23,975 nt of DNA from DATMXP01 sp964460935 (GCA_964460935.1 CAYWSM010000405.1:1-23975), one strand, 5' to 3'; shown: positions 15,412 through 23,555, counted from the first letter of the stretch. Made by a program: numbers and translations. The notes: generated by a model from the sequence alone, not told the origin.

Positions 15412-16474
15412 GAGATCTTCCTGTAGTACAGCTTTCGAAGTAGCGACGGAGTCCCTCAATCGTGCTGACCGGCTGAACCCATCCCAGTCTCGATTTCAAA
15501 CGTTCATTGCTATATCTGGTTTTCTTCCATTGGTTGTACCACCGCCTCCGATTGAATGCTGGTGGTAATTGGCGGTATGACCACTCGGAATACCACTCCC
15601 AAGTCCAACAGAATGTATAACTCAAAATATGTGGCAAGTAGACGGACCGAAAACGTTTAACATTTTTCTTATAGAGGCGTAAAAATCGCCGACTGCTCGG
15701 CAAATCATCATCAACTATATTAAACGCTTCCCCATCTACACCGCGTCGAAGTCCCGCCAAGACAATCGCATCTGCGCAATTGTCCACGTAGGTACAAGGA
15801 ATCGGATTTGATCCCCCGAGATGCAGGAAAATCCCAAAAGTGCCGATCCCCACTCGCCCTGTTATGGCGGGGTTTCCTGGTCCGTAGACATATCCCGGTC
15901 TGACGGTGACATATGGCAAGTCTCGCTGTCGACTGCATTCAGAAATAAGTTCTTCTTGCTTGACCTTCGCGTAATCATAGGCCACGCCTCGCAGTTCTGG
16001 GTGGCTTTCGACGGGGCATTCCTCATCTAGAATTCCAGACTGCGGCTTTTTTTTGTTTGTGTAGACTGTGAACGAACTCACATTAACGAAGCGCTTAAGA
16101 GATGATTGCTGGGTTAACGCATCAAGAAGATTGCGTGTGGTGACAACGGAGTTGAGAAAAGCATCCGGTATAGATTTTTCACCTCGACCAGCAGCGAGGT
16201 GATAAACAACAGCAACATTCTGGACAACAGCCGCACAATCATCACGCGATAGAAGGTTTCCAACGAAGATATCTACCCGCACGCTTTCGAACTGCTCAAT
16301 CAAGCTTCGCAGATTCGCCACACTCCCACGGGACCGCACGAAACAACGAAGATTGCGGAAACCACGCCGCAATAGGTTTTCGACAACCCTTCGGCCAATG
16401 AAACCCGCCGCTCCAGTAATCAGGATGAGGTCATCCTGGGAAATCAGGGAATCGCCACCGTTGCGACTGTTCAT
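15404..16474 (-). CDS. NAD-dependent epimerase/dehydratase (extended SDR)
   Basis: 356 aa with the extended-SDR pattern. ILITGAAGFIGRRV has the GxxGxxG NAD site at 21-27, VYHLAAG follows at about 90-96, and the catalytic Ser region is VNVSSFTVY (130-138). YDYAK (166-170) supplies Tyr and Lys, followed by the substrate-loop segment TVRPGYVYGPG. The C-terminal third is rich in Trp, Tyr and Arg (SYTFCWTWEWYSEWSYRQLP), which is unusual and may shape a large substrate pocket. Family members epimerise, dehydrate or reduce nucleotide sugars. The start ATG 16474 lacks a clear Shine-Dalgarno and lies 9 bp after the glycosyltransferase stop. The 8-bp overlap with the Gfo/Idh gene suggests coupled expression. 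Confidence 0.85.
   Translation of the reverse strand: MNSRNGGDSLISQDDLILITGAAGFIGRRVVENLLRRGFRNLRCFVRSRGSVANLRSLIEQFESVRVDIFVGNLLSRDDCAAVVQNVAVVYHLAAGRGEKSIPDAFLNSVVTTRNLLDALTQQSSLKRFVNVSSFTVYTNKKKPQSGILDEECPVESHPELRGVAYDYAKVKQEELISECSRQRDLPYVTVRPGYVYGPGNPAITGRVGIGTFGIFLHLGGSNPIPCTYVDNCADAIVLAGLRRGVDGEAFNIVDDDLPSSRRFLRLYKKNVKRFRSVYLPHILSYTFCWTWEWYSEWSYRQLPPAFNRRRWYNQWKKTRYSNERLKSRLGWVQPVSTIEGLRRYFESCTTGRSHA
15417..15422 (-). promoter_or_regulatory. Shine-Dalgarno deciding the Gfo/Idh start
   Basis: AGGAAG on the minus strand, 5 nt before ATG 15411. It lies inside the end of the upstream SDR gene. Confidence 0.6.
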
Positions 16475-16483
16475 ATGAAAATA

Positions 16484-17413
16484 CTACGCGGTTACGTAAG
16501 GTTCCTTAATTGGATTCAAGCCAAAAAGGGCCAGGATTTTGCCTAAATGGTCAAAAAGTTTGACCAACACCTGCATGAACCTGTGATGCCCCATGACAAA
16601 CAAGAACGGCAATGCGACGCTGTACAGAGGAATGGCTACTACTGATTTTAGGATGTCGCGAGCCCCGCATGCTGGATGTTCGACAGCACTCTTTCCACGT
16701 AACAAAGCCCGACGCAGCATGAACGATCTTTTCCATCGAATCGGCGGCACAACTTCATATGCGAGTGCCTCATGACACCAAATAAAAGTGTGCCCTCGTT
16801 CGATCATACGCCGGAAAAAATCCTGATCTGAGCCAGCGAGGAATTGAGGACGGAACGGCGGCTCTGTTCCTACAAAAAGGTTCTTTTTGAGAATGACATT
16901 TCCGGTCCGGCCTTTTTTGCCGTCTATCACCAGGCCTGTCGGATAGCTTGGCCGGTCATAAAAACGTCCCTTTATGACCCACTGCGGTGCGTTTTCATCA
17001 AAGTAGGGCTTCACTGGTCCCAGAACGCCATCGACTTTTCGCTCTTCGCATGTTCGCAGCAGCGTTAGAAGCCAATCTTTAGTGGGAAACTCATCATCGT
17101 CAATGAACGCAATAAAATCACCCTCGGCATTTGCAATAGCTTTATTGCGCGCAAGCGCGATATTTTGCTGTTCTTCGGTCAGATAGAGAATTGGAATTAT
17201 TGAGCATGTCATAAACTCCTCCACAACTGGCTGACCCGAACGTTCACAATCATTGTCTACAACAACAGCCGAGTAAGTAAATAGGCCAGCCGTTTCCTGA
17301 GTCGCAAGATCAGTCAAGAGACGCTTAAGAAGAGTGGGACGCTTATAAGTACATATGCACACACAGATGTGCGCCGTCTGACCGGAAGCTGATTCTGCTC
17401 GAACAGGACTCAT
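16484..17413 (-). CDS. Family 2 glycosyltransferase (GT-A fold)
   Basis: 309 aa. The GT2 start ICVCICTYKRPTLLKRLLTD (16-35) is followed by AVVVDNDC, IALARNKAIANAEGDFIAFI and the metal-binding DDD at 105-107 in FIDDDEFPTKDWL. Later RTGNVILKKNLF and FLAGSDQDFFRRMIERGH match the acceptor and catalytic Asp region. It transfers a sugar from a nucleotide sugar to the lipid-linked repeat unit at the inner face of the cytoplasmic membrane. The last 60 residues hold hydrophobic stretches (VVAIPLYSVALPFLFVMG) that suggest membrane contact. Its ATG overlaps the stop of the next upstream glycosyltransferase as ATGA, so translation is coupled. The sugar specificity cannot be read. Confidence 0.9.
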   Translation of the reverse strand: MSPVRAESASGQTAHICVCICTYKRPTLLKRLLTDLATQETAGLFTYSAVVVDNDCERSGQPVVEEFMTCSIIPILYLTEEQQNIALARNKAIANAEGDFIAFIDDDEFPTKDWLLTLLRTCEERKVDGVLGPVKPYFDENAPQWVIKGRFYDRPSYPTGLVIDGKKGRTGNVILKKNLFVGTEPPFRPQFLAGSDQDFFRRMIERGHTFIWCHEALAYEVVPPIRWKRSFMLRRALLRGKSAVEHPACGARDILKSVVAIPLYSVALPFLFVMGHHRFMQVLVKLFDHLGKILALFGLNPIKEPYVTA

Positions 17414-18369
17414 CGCTGAACACCACCAGAAAGAGGTGAGTGAGGTTTAGGGTCAGCTTGATACGTTGGTAGGTTTGTTGTGGGGGCAGCTGATTTCCAA
17501 GGAGTGAGATATTTTCTCAATCGTCTCATCTGCTCGTGCCTATGGAATTTTACAAGATCCGCTGGTATCGGGCGAGGCACACCTTGTAAATAAGACCAAG
17601 TGTAACCCCAAAACAGCGAGAGTCCACCGACCACGAAAGGTTTCTTTGTAGCCTGATATGCTGTTCTGAAAAGCATCCAGAGAGGGTGACTTCCAACAAG
17701 GTGATCTTTCTTGCCGTCCTTGAATCTTGACTTCAAGACGCCGCTCTCTGCTGTCCCAAATGGGCGATGATGAAGGTACGAAGTCTCCGTAAAGGTTCGA
17801 GTCTTCCAACCCTTCATGCGAGCCGATATGTTGGCAATCCAATCCACGGCACCGCCCTTAGAAGCGATGTATCCTCCAATCTGCTCGTAGCACTCGCGAC
17901 GGAAAATCATGCAGCAGCCGGTTACGTGCTCAATACTCGAGAATCGGTAATCGTATGAAAAGTTTTCTATATCTCTAAAAGCCGAACCGACCAGCCCAAT
18001 GTCCGGATCATCCATCATCTTCTGAAGTAATACAGAAAAATAGTTCTCATCAAACGAAATATCAGCATCCAGGCTGCCTACCACTTCAAACGCTAGTGAT
18101 TTGATCGCTTCGTACCCAGCGTTGAATGCATATACTTTCCCGGCAAAGTGACGCTCCCGCCGTTCTTGCATATGTAATAGTTCGATCCAAGGATACGAAC
18201 CAACATACTTTTGAACAATTTCATCCGTGCCGTCGGTTGACCCATCACTCACGATGACCCACTTCTTTGGCTTAATTCTCTGTGCCACTACGGACTTGAG
18301 GGTCTCTTCAATGAACGCAGCCTCGTTTCGAGCGGGCGTAATCAGTACATAGCTCGGCAAATTCGTCAT
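17410..18369 (-). CDS. Family 2 glycosyltransferase (GT-A fold)
   Basis: 319 aa. It starts with the GT2 pattern YVLITPARNEAAFIEETLKS (7-26), then VIVSDGSTDGTDEIV (38-52) and a DAD metal motif at 101-103 in VGSLDADISFDENYF. HVTGCCMIFRRECYEQIGGY and the GAVDWIANISARMKGW region complete the fold. It adds one sugar of the repeat unit, probably near the start of assembly given its position close to the initiating enzyme. The C-terminal tail after about residue 285 is polar and proline-rich. It lies 41 bp downstream of the aminotransferase gene. Confidence 0.9.
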   Translation of the reverse strand: MTNLPSYVLITPARNEAAFIEETLKSVVAQRIKPKKWVIVSDGSTDGTDEIVQKYVGSYPWIELLHMQERRERHFAGKVYAFNAGYEAIKSLAFEVVGSLDADISFDENYFSVLLQKMMDDPDIGLVGSAFRDIENFSYDYRFSSIEHVTGCCMIFRRECYEQIGGYIASKGGAVDWIANISARMKGWKTRTFTETSYLHHRPFGTAESGVLKSRFKDGKKDHLVGSHPLWMLFRTAYQATKKPFVVGGLSLFWGYTWSYLQGVPRPIPADLVKFHRHEQMRRLRKYLTPWKSAAPTTNLPTYQADPKPHSPLSGGVQR

Positions 18370-18410
18370 ACGAGCGAACCTTAACTAGGGGGAGTCCGGA
18401 CAATTATCCT

Positions 18411-19619
18411 TTACCGCGCCGCAGGGAGCGCCTTCTTCGCCCCTGTAAACTCCGCCACCGCTTTTACCACGCGTTCCTGCTGTTCCGCACTGAGATTCGG
18501 GAACATCGGTAGCGACACGATCTCAGGAGCAATCTTCTCTGTCACTGGAAAATCTCCTCCTTTGTATCCGAGATGCGAATACGCTTTCTGCTGGTGTAGC
18601 GGTACAGGATAATGAATGCCAGTGCCAATCCCAACCGACCCCAGATCCTTCATCAATTCTTCCCTGTTGCTCACGCGAACAACATATAGGTGGTAAACCG
18701 ATTTCGAGTACGGCGGATCGAACGGGGCAACAACTCCGTCCATTCCAGCAAAGAGCTCGCTGTATCGCTTCGCAGCAGCACGGCGTTGTTCATTCCATTC
18801 AGCCAGATGCTTCAGTTTGACGCTGAGGATGCCGCATTGAATCGAGTCCAGACGTCCGTTGTAACCTTCAATATCGTGATAATACTTCTGGGCTTGGCCG
18901 TGATCGCGGAGCATACGTGAAGTCCGAGCAACTGCCTCATTATTTGTAGTAATCGCACCACCCTCTCCGCACGCTCCCAAGTTCTTGCCGGGATAGAAGC
19001 TAAAAGCTGCTGCGTGTCCCATCGATCCTGCCTTACGCCAGCGATTCTCCTTTTTCGAAAAGTACTCTGCGCCATGCGCCTGGCACGCATCTTCAATCAC
19101 GATCAGGTTATACTTTTGCGCCAGTTCAAGGATCGGATCCATGTCGCAAACCTGACCATAAAGGTGAACCGGAACGATAGTGGTTACAGGCTTACCGCTT
19201 CGTTTACTGATCAGTCGGCCGGAAGCATCCTTCGAGCATTGGTTTTCAAGGTAATCCTTTAGCTTCACCGGATCTATCGTGTATGTCTGCTCGTTGATGT
19301 CGACGAATTCGGGAGTCGCACCTGCTTGTGAGATCGCCTCTGTGGTGGCAATAAAAGTGTGAGGCACCGTAATCGCCACATCGCCCGACTTCACGCCAGC
19401 GGCGGTAAATGCAAATCGCAACGCGTCTGTTCCACTGTTCACTGCAACGCAATACGTCGCATCACAAAATTTCGCAAACTCTGATTCAAAACCCTGCACC
19501 ATCGACCCACCGATAAAACCAGCCGTTCTGAGTGCAGTGCGAAATACTGCGACTAATTCTTCCTCCAGTTGCTGATGGGGAGTGACAAGATCAAGAAAAG
19601 GAATGTTTTGCTGACTCAT
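18411..19619 (-). CDS. DegT/DnrJ/EryC1-type sugar aminotransferase (WbpE-like)
   Basis: The frame extends to a TTG at 19631, but ATG 19619 (402 aa) is 1 bp past the acetyltransferase stop and precedes the conserved start IPFLDLVTPHQQLEEEL. PLP-site features are VNSGTDALRFA near 61-71, IEDACQAHGA with Asp177 and Gln180, and SFYPGKNLGACGEGGA with the Schiff-base Lys at 212. The closing YPVPLHQQKAY segment is also standard. The enzyme transfers an amino group to a 3-keto (or 4-keto) nucleotide sugar. Its neighbours make a WbpB-WbpD-WbpE-like set, so 3-amination of a UDP-N-acetyl-uronic acid is the most likely role. A 3-amino-6-deoxy sugar route is an alternative. Confidence 0.88.
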   Translation of the reverse strand: MSQQNIPFLDLVTPHQQLEEELVAVFRTALRTAGFIGGSMVQGFESEFAKFCDATYCVAVNSGTDALRFAFTAAGVKSGDVAITVPHTFIATTEAISQAGATPEFVDINEQTYTIDPVKLKDYLENQCSKDASGRLISKRSGKPVTTIVPVHLYGQVCDMDPILELAQKYNLIVIEDACQAHGAEYFSKKENRWRKAGSMGHAAAFSFYPGKNLGACGEGGAITTNNEAVARTSRMLRDHGQAQKYYHDIEGYNGRLDSIQCGILSVKLKHLAEWNEQRRAAAKRYSELFAGMDGVVAPFDPPYSKSVYHLYVVRVSNREELMKDLGSVGIGTGIHYPVPLHQQKAYSHLGYKGGDFPVTEKIAPEIVSLPMFPNLSAEQQERVVKAVAEFTGAKKALPAAR

Positions 19620-19620
19620 A

Positions 19621-20112
19621 TTATTTCGCAACCGCCTCCTGGACTCTCCTTAGAACTCGTGCTGGGTTGCCTGCAACAATAGTGTCATCTGGCACATCTT
19701 TGGTCACAACGCTGCCGGCGCCCACAATGGCATTCTCACCAATGGTCACGTTGGCCAGAATAGTCGAACCGGATCCGATCGAAGCGCGACGTTTTACCCG
19801 CGTCTTATCAACTTTCCAATCAGCTTCCGTCTGAAGACCACCTGATTCCGTTGTAGCCCGTGGATACATATCATTGATGAATGTCACGCTATGACCAATG
19901 AACACCTCATCTTCGATAGTTACCCCTTCGCAGATGAACGTATGACTCGAGATCTTGCAGCGACTACCGATCGTGGCGTTCTTCTGTACCTCAACAAAGG
20001 CTCCAATCTTTGTGTCGTCGCCCACCTCGCAACCGTACATATTGATGAACTTCGACAATTTGACACCTTTGCCTAGTTTGACATCGGGCGCGATAGACAC
20101 AAATTCGTTCAT
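19621..20112 (-). CDS. Left-handed beta-helix sugar N-acetyltransferase (WbpD-like)
   Basis: 163 aa made almost wholly of hexapeptide repeats: VKLGKGVKLSKF, CEVGDDTKIGAFVEVQKNATIG, CKISSHTFICEGVTIEDEVFIG and ASIGSGSTILANVTIGENAIVGAGS. These form the trimeric left-handed beta-helix. HSVTFINDMYPRA after the core rungs is typical of WbpD/WlbB-type enzymes that acetylate the 3-amino group of a UDP-amino-uronic acid with acetyl-CoA. The ATG overlaps the stop of the oxidoreductase gene as ATGA, and the stop is followed 1 bp later by the aminotransferase ATG. The trio is therefore tightly coupled. Confidence 0.88.
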   Translation of the reverse strand: MNEFVSIAPDVKLGKGVKLSKFINMYGCEVGDDTKIGAFVEVQKNATIGSRCKISSHTFICEGVTIEDEVFIGHSVTFINDMYPRATTESGGLQTEADWKVDKTRVKRRASIGSGSTILANVTIGENAIVGAGSVVTKDVPDDTIVAGNPARVLRRVQEAVAK

Positions 20113-21110
20113 ACGTAAATTAGCTCGCCTCGTTTTTGAATCGATTGCTGCGCCGCTTCGAGCATCTTCACTACACGCAGCCCGGAGTGACCATCATTCA
20201 TCGGTTGTTTGTTATTTTCTAGACAATCGATAAAGTGCGACAATTCGAGCTTTAGGGCTTCCACCTGCTCAACCTGGGGCGACCACATGTCACCGGACCG
20301 GTAGCTCACCAGCAATTGGTAAACATTTTCCTGGTTCTTGATATCGACGCCTTTGTCGTAGATCTTGATCTTTTCGTCGGCTTCAAGGTCGTTCCACACC
20401 AACATCTTTCTTTCGCCACCGATCAAAGTCGTTCGGACCTTCACCGGAGATATCCAGTTCACGTTCACATGAGCGATCACCTTATTCGGGAAGTAGATCG
20501 TCATAAACGCGATATCTTCATGCTGGTTGAGATGCGCCTGCCCAGTAGCGACTACCGCTTCCGCGTGGTTCTGGATGAGATGATCCATGATCGAAAGATC
20601 GTGTGGGGCAAGATCCCATACGACATTCACATCGTGCTGGAACAATCCAAGGTTGACGCGCATGGAGTCGTAGTAATAGAGATCTCCAAGCACTCCATCG
20701 TCGATCAACTTACGAATCTTCCGTACGGCCCCAGTAAATAAGAACGTGTGATCGACCATGATTCGCAGATTCTTGCGCTCTGCGATCTCGATGAGTTCCT
20801 CCGCATGTTTTGCACACGACGTGAACGGTTTCTCTACAAAGACGTGCTTCCCGTTTAAAAGAGCAGCCTTCGCAAGTTCATAGTGTGTCCAAACTGGAGT
20901 AATGACAGCTACGGCATCGATGTCCGGTGATTTTAAAATATCGTCGGCATTCGTCGTCGTCTTGACCTCTGGAAATGCCTGCGCAACCCTCTTTAGCGAT
21001 TCGGGACGCTTATCACAAACTAGCTCTACGCGAGTTCCTTCTAACGCGCGGAGGTTGCGGACGATGTTGGGTCCCCAATAACCATACCCAATCACTCCAA
21101 CTCTGATCAT
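20109..21110 (-). CDS. Gfo/Idh/MocA oxidoreductase (WbpB/WlbA-like)
   Basis: ATG 21110 (333 aa) is chosen: it has AGAGGA 6 nt upstream and begins at MIRVGVIGYGYWGPNIVRNL (GxGxxG at 8-13). A GTG at 21131 is the only longer alternative. VFVEKPF (91-97) is the EKP motif. The segment VVWDLAPHDLSIMDHL carries the Asp/His pair typical of WbpB/WlbA, which oxidises the 3-hydroxyl of UDP-N-acetyl-glucosaminuronic acid. With the acetyltransferase and aminotransferase directly downstream, it starts the conversion to a UDP-2,3-diacetamido-uronic acid. The substrate-making 6-dehydrogenase (WbpA) is not in the window. Confidence 0.88.
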   Translation of the reverse strand: MIRVGVIGYGYWGPNIVRNLRALEGTRVELVCDKRPESLKRVAQAFPEVKTTTNADDILKSPDIDAVAVITPVWTHYELAKAALLNGKHVFVEKPFTSCAKHAEELIEIAERKNLRIMVDHTFLFTGAVRKIRKLIDDGVLGDLYYYDSMRVNLGLFQHDVNVVWDLAPHDLSIMDHLIQNHAEAVVATGQAHLNQHEDIAFMTIYFPNKVIAHVNVNWISPVKVRTTLIGGERKMLVWNDLEADEKIKIYDKGVDIKNQENVYQLLVSYRSGDMWSPQVEQVEALKLELSHFIDCLENNKQPMNDGHSGLRVVKMLEAAQQSIQKRGELIYV

Positions 21111-21116
21111 AGAATT

Positions 21117-21122
21117 TCCTCT
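21117..21122 (-). promoter_or_regulatory. Shine-Dalgarno deciding the WbpB-like start
   Basis: AGAGGA on the minus strand, 6 nt before ATG 21110. The rest of the 132-bp gap to the sugar transferase shows no clear promoter or terminator. Confidence 0.6.
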
Positions 21123-21242
21123 GGAGGACACACGCCTAGTATCAACAAGCGATATAAGTTTGGATAAATCACGAAGGTAATTAACACGACGAGCAAGCGT
21201 AACCGCTCTTCTGGCGAGCGTGGTGAGTCCGCTCAGATGACA

Positions 21243-22400
21243 TTAGTAGCCGCCATCACCCGATACCATCACCCAAGGAGTACGGAGAAGAATTTTGAAA
21301 TCCAGCCAGAGCGACCAGGTCCTTACGTATTTCAGATCTAGTCGAACCATATCGTCAAAATTGGTGCGGCTTCTGCCAGTGACCTGCCACAGTCCTGTGA
21401 TTCCCGGCTTTACTTCGAACACCCGCTTGCGGTGCCAGATGTCATAACACTCGTACTCGTAGGGAACGGGAGGGCGGGGACCAACTAGCGACATATCGCC
21501 ACGAAGAACATTAAAGAACTGTGGTAGCTCGTCAAGGCTTGTCTTTCGGATGAAACGGCCGACGGGAGTGATTCGTGGGTCATTGGCGATCTTGAAAACC
21601 TTGCTCCCCGATCCTGCTTCTTGCTTCTCTGCCGCCCCGGAAATCAACTTCTTTACGTATTCTTTGTGGGCTGACGCATCATTGTTGATATACATTGATC
21701 GAAACTTAAGGAATGTAAACGACTCCCCAAACTGCCCTACTCGTGTCTGCCGGAATAACATTGGCCCATCGGATGTCAGTTTAACGAGCAATGCAACAAC
21801 GCCGAAAACCGGTGAAAGAAGAATGATTGCGAACAGACTGCCAACAATATCGACACTGCGCTTAAAGAATTTCTCTAAACGACGTCCAGGTTTCTTCGAC
21901 TTCGTTTCGGGATAGAACAGTTTCAAATTTTTGGAATTGTCCTGTTTCGCAGCCTGATCCGGATACACGTGACAGGTGATAGAAATCCGATCAAGATCCT
22001 CACGGTCGAGGTCCTCAGATAAGGAGGTGGTCACCCGAGTGAGAATTGCTTCGATGGAGTGGTCCGCTAGATCCCCAAGTTCGGTGAAAATAACGCCTAA
22101 TACTTCTCCCGACTCATACCAACCAAGTACGTCTGTCTCACGCGTTGCAGTTCGTATTACGCGGGAGACGCGAGCAACAACTTCATTGCCGTGATCGCCC
22201 AAGTAAGCATCGTTGCCTTTCAGCAAAAGCAAAATAAACGACTTGCCGGAACGCTCAGAGCGTTTGCGTTCCTGTGCCAACATCGGCAAGAATACCTGCT
22301 CGGCCAAGGGATTTACATCATCCCACCCGGATTCATCCGGGGGACGAATTTCACTACTGATTACCCGGCTTTGTCGGAAAGACACGAGACTTAATGCCAT
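21243..22400 (-). CDS. Initiating phosphoglycosyltransferase fused to a degenerate GGDEF-like domain
   Basis: 385 aa. From about 172 onward it is a bacterial sugar transferase (WcaJ/PglC/RfbP group). RRLEKFFKRSVDIVGSLFAI leads into one membrane helix (about 184-207), then DGPMLFRQTRVG, FLKFRSM, and the catalytic Asp-Glu pair in KTSLDELPQFFNVLRGDMSL (286-305; Asp290, Glu291). LVGPRPP and KPGITGLWQVTGRS follow. It loads a sugar-1-phosphate on undecaprenyl phosphate. Residues about 36-145 look like a GGDEF fold (FLPMLAQERKRSERSG, then RVSRVIRTATRETDVLGWYES). GWYESGEV stands where GGDEF would be, so cyclase activity is unlikely. AGGGAAG lies 6 nt before the ATG. The start of the catalytic part and the family are clear; the N-domain role is not. 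Confidence 0.87.
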   Translation of the reverse strand: MALSLVSFRQSRVISSEIRPPDESGWDDVNPLAEQVFLPMLAQERKRSERSGKSFILLLLKGNDAYLGDHGNEVVARVSRVIRTATRETDVLGWYESGEVLGVIFTELGDLADHSIEAILTRVTTSLSEDLDREDLDRISITCHVYPDQAAKQDNSKNLKLFYPETKSKKPGRRLEKFFKRSVDIVGSLFAIILLSPVFGVVALLVKLTSDGPMLFRQTRVGQFGESFTFLKFRSMYINNDASAHKEYVKKLISGAAEKQEAGSGSKVFKIANDPRITPVGRFIRKTSLDELPQFFNVLRGDMSLVGPRPPVPYEYECYDIWHRKRVFEVKPGITGLWQVTGRSRTNFDDMVRLDLKYVRTWSLWLDFKILLRTPWVMVSGDGGY

Positions 22401-22458
22401 GCCTGACTTCCCTCTGGTATTACCTGTTCTTATTTTCTTGGAGCTGGATTACTTGCCC

Positions 22459-22482
22459 ATTGCTCGTCCCTAATCGAGCAAT
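22459..22482. repeat. Inverted repeat in the leader of the sugar transferase
   Basis: Perfect 8-bp arms ATTGCTCG / CGAGCAAT around an 8-nt centre, about 60 bp upstream of the sugar transferase ATG. It could be an operator or an RNA hairpin in the leader. Confidence 0.4.
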
Positions 22483-22526
22483 TCCCATTCCAGAGGGTGT
22501 CGGTTTGCCCTTTCGTAACAATGCTG

Positions 22527-22554
22527 AAGATAAACCTAAATCACTTAATAACAA
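22527..22554 (-). promoter_or_regulatory. Candidate promoter for the sugar transferase and downstream genes
   Basis: Minus-strand TTGTTA (22554-22549) and TATCTT (22532-22527) are separated by 16 bp. Each matches consensus at 4 of 6 positions. The location, between the hairpins after the kinase gene and the sugar transferase, makes a secondary promoter plausible. Confidence 0.3.
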
Positions 22555-22583
22555 AGGTTTAAGCGGGTTTTTCACTGGAAGTA

Positions 22584-22606
22584 ACTTTCGTCATCTGTGC
22601 GAAAGT
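22584..22606. repeat. Second hairpin in the kinase to sugar-transferase gap
   Basis: Arms ACTTTCG / CGAAAGT (7 bp) with a 9-nt loop, 12 bp from the larger hairpin at 22619-22648. Confidence 0.4.
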
Positions 22607-22618
22607 ATTGACCTGAAA

Positions 22619-22648
22619 CCGACATGTGCAACAACTTGCACATGTCGG
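22619..22648 (-). terminator. Perfect 13-bp hairpin after the kinase gene (weak terminator or attenuator)
   Basis: Arms CCGACATGTGCAA / TTGCACATGTCGG with CAAC loop on the plus strand. On the transcribed minus strand it starts 16 nt after the kinase stop and is followed by TTTCAGG. The T-run is short and the stem only moderately GC-rich, so partial termination is more likely than complete. Confidence 0.5.
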
Positions 22649-22664
22649 AGGTCATTTTGCCTCT

Positions 22665-23519
22665 TTAGGCAGTTGCAGCCGCCTGCTTTTCCGGCTGTTT
22701 CGGTGCATATTGATAATATGCTGGGAAGTATCGCGATTCAGGGATGCTAGTGTCGTTCATCACTAATCCCAAGAGCTTCTTCTGCTCTACTGCTTCAATT
22801 GCCTTGTTCAATAGTTCCACCTGCGTAAACCGCTCACGAGCAACGATTATTACTCCATCTGCGAGATTCGCTAAAACGCGCGAATCAGCCAGCGGATTCA
22901 GAGGTGGAGAGTCGATGATTACCCAATCGAACAACTCGTTCAGTTGACCAACAAGATCGGAGAAGCGATCTGATTGGAGAACCTCCAACGGCTGTCCAGA
23001 AAACTGCCCCGCAGGCAGAAACCATAGCGGAAGAGTAGTTTCTTTTCGCACGATCTCCTGCACCGTGGTCTTCTGTGCCCACCAGTCCGCCAGACTTTTT
23101 TGAGAAGCGCAGCCGAGTTTCTCATCGAGAGTCGGTTGGCGCAGATCTGCATCCAGAAGCAAAACTCGCGCATGCGAATGCTTTGCCATCGTAATCGCGA
23201 GATTCGCAGCAACGATGCTCTTCCCTTCCCCCTTCATGCTGCTCGTCACCAACAACTTCTTGAGCGGGCGACGGGCAGCAATGTGCCGCAATTTGGTGGC
23301 AAGGACACGCACTTTCTCGGCTGCCAGTCCGTGTTCATCGGTAATACTGACTAACCGTTCTTGAGGTGTAGAAGAAAGTGAAAACGTTCCGCAATCTGAG
23401 AGGGCAACAGGACCTACAGCAACCTGCTGGATAACTTCCGTTGCATTACCGGAATTCCCTGCTTCCTGGACGAGGTCAGATGTACCCGATTGTTTCAGCG
23501 CTTCGAAGATTCTGCTCAT
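22665..23519 (-). CDS. CpsD/CapB-type tyrosine autokinase (BY-kinase)
   Basis: 284 aa. It has the N-terminal MSRIFEALKQS typical of these kinases in EPS loci. Walker A is SSMKGEGKS (93-101), Walker A' is VLLLDADLRQP (119-129, Asp123 and Asp125) and Walker B is WVIIDSPP (199-206). The C-terminus holds clustered tyrosines Y264, Y268, Y269 and Y271 (RYFPAYYQYAP), the likely autophosphorylation tail, shorter than in Wzc. The separate Wzz/GumC-like membrane partner is encoded immediately upstream (36 bp gap), as in systems where kinase and polymerase regulator are two proteins. It probably controls chain length and export by cyclic phosphorylation. No strong Shine-Dalgarno is seen before ATG 23519. 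Confidence 0.9.
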   Translation of the reverse strand: MSRIFEALKQSGTSDLVQEAGNSGNATEVIQQVAVGPVALSDCGTFSLSSTPQERLVSITDEHGLAAEKVRVLATKLRHIAARRPLKKLLVTSSMKGEGKSIVAANLAITMAKHSHARVLLLDADLRQPTLDEKLGCASQKSLADWWAQKTTVQEIVRKETTLPLWFLPAGQFSGQPLEVLQSDRFSDLVGQLNELFDWVIIDSPPLNPLADSRVLANLADGVIIVARERFTQVELLNKAIEAVEQKKLLGLVMNDTSIPESRYFPAYYQYAPKQPEKQAAATA

Positions 23520-23555
23520 GGCGTTCTCGATTCGTGAGATCGACTACTTGTAACA

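Noticed and set aside
20316..20741. 141-codon plus-strand open frame
   Set aside because: Antisense to the WbpB-like gene with its Rossmann and EKP motifs.
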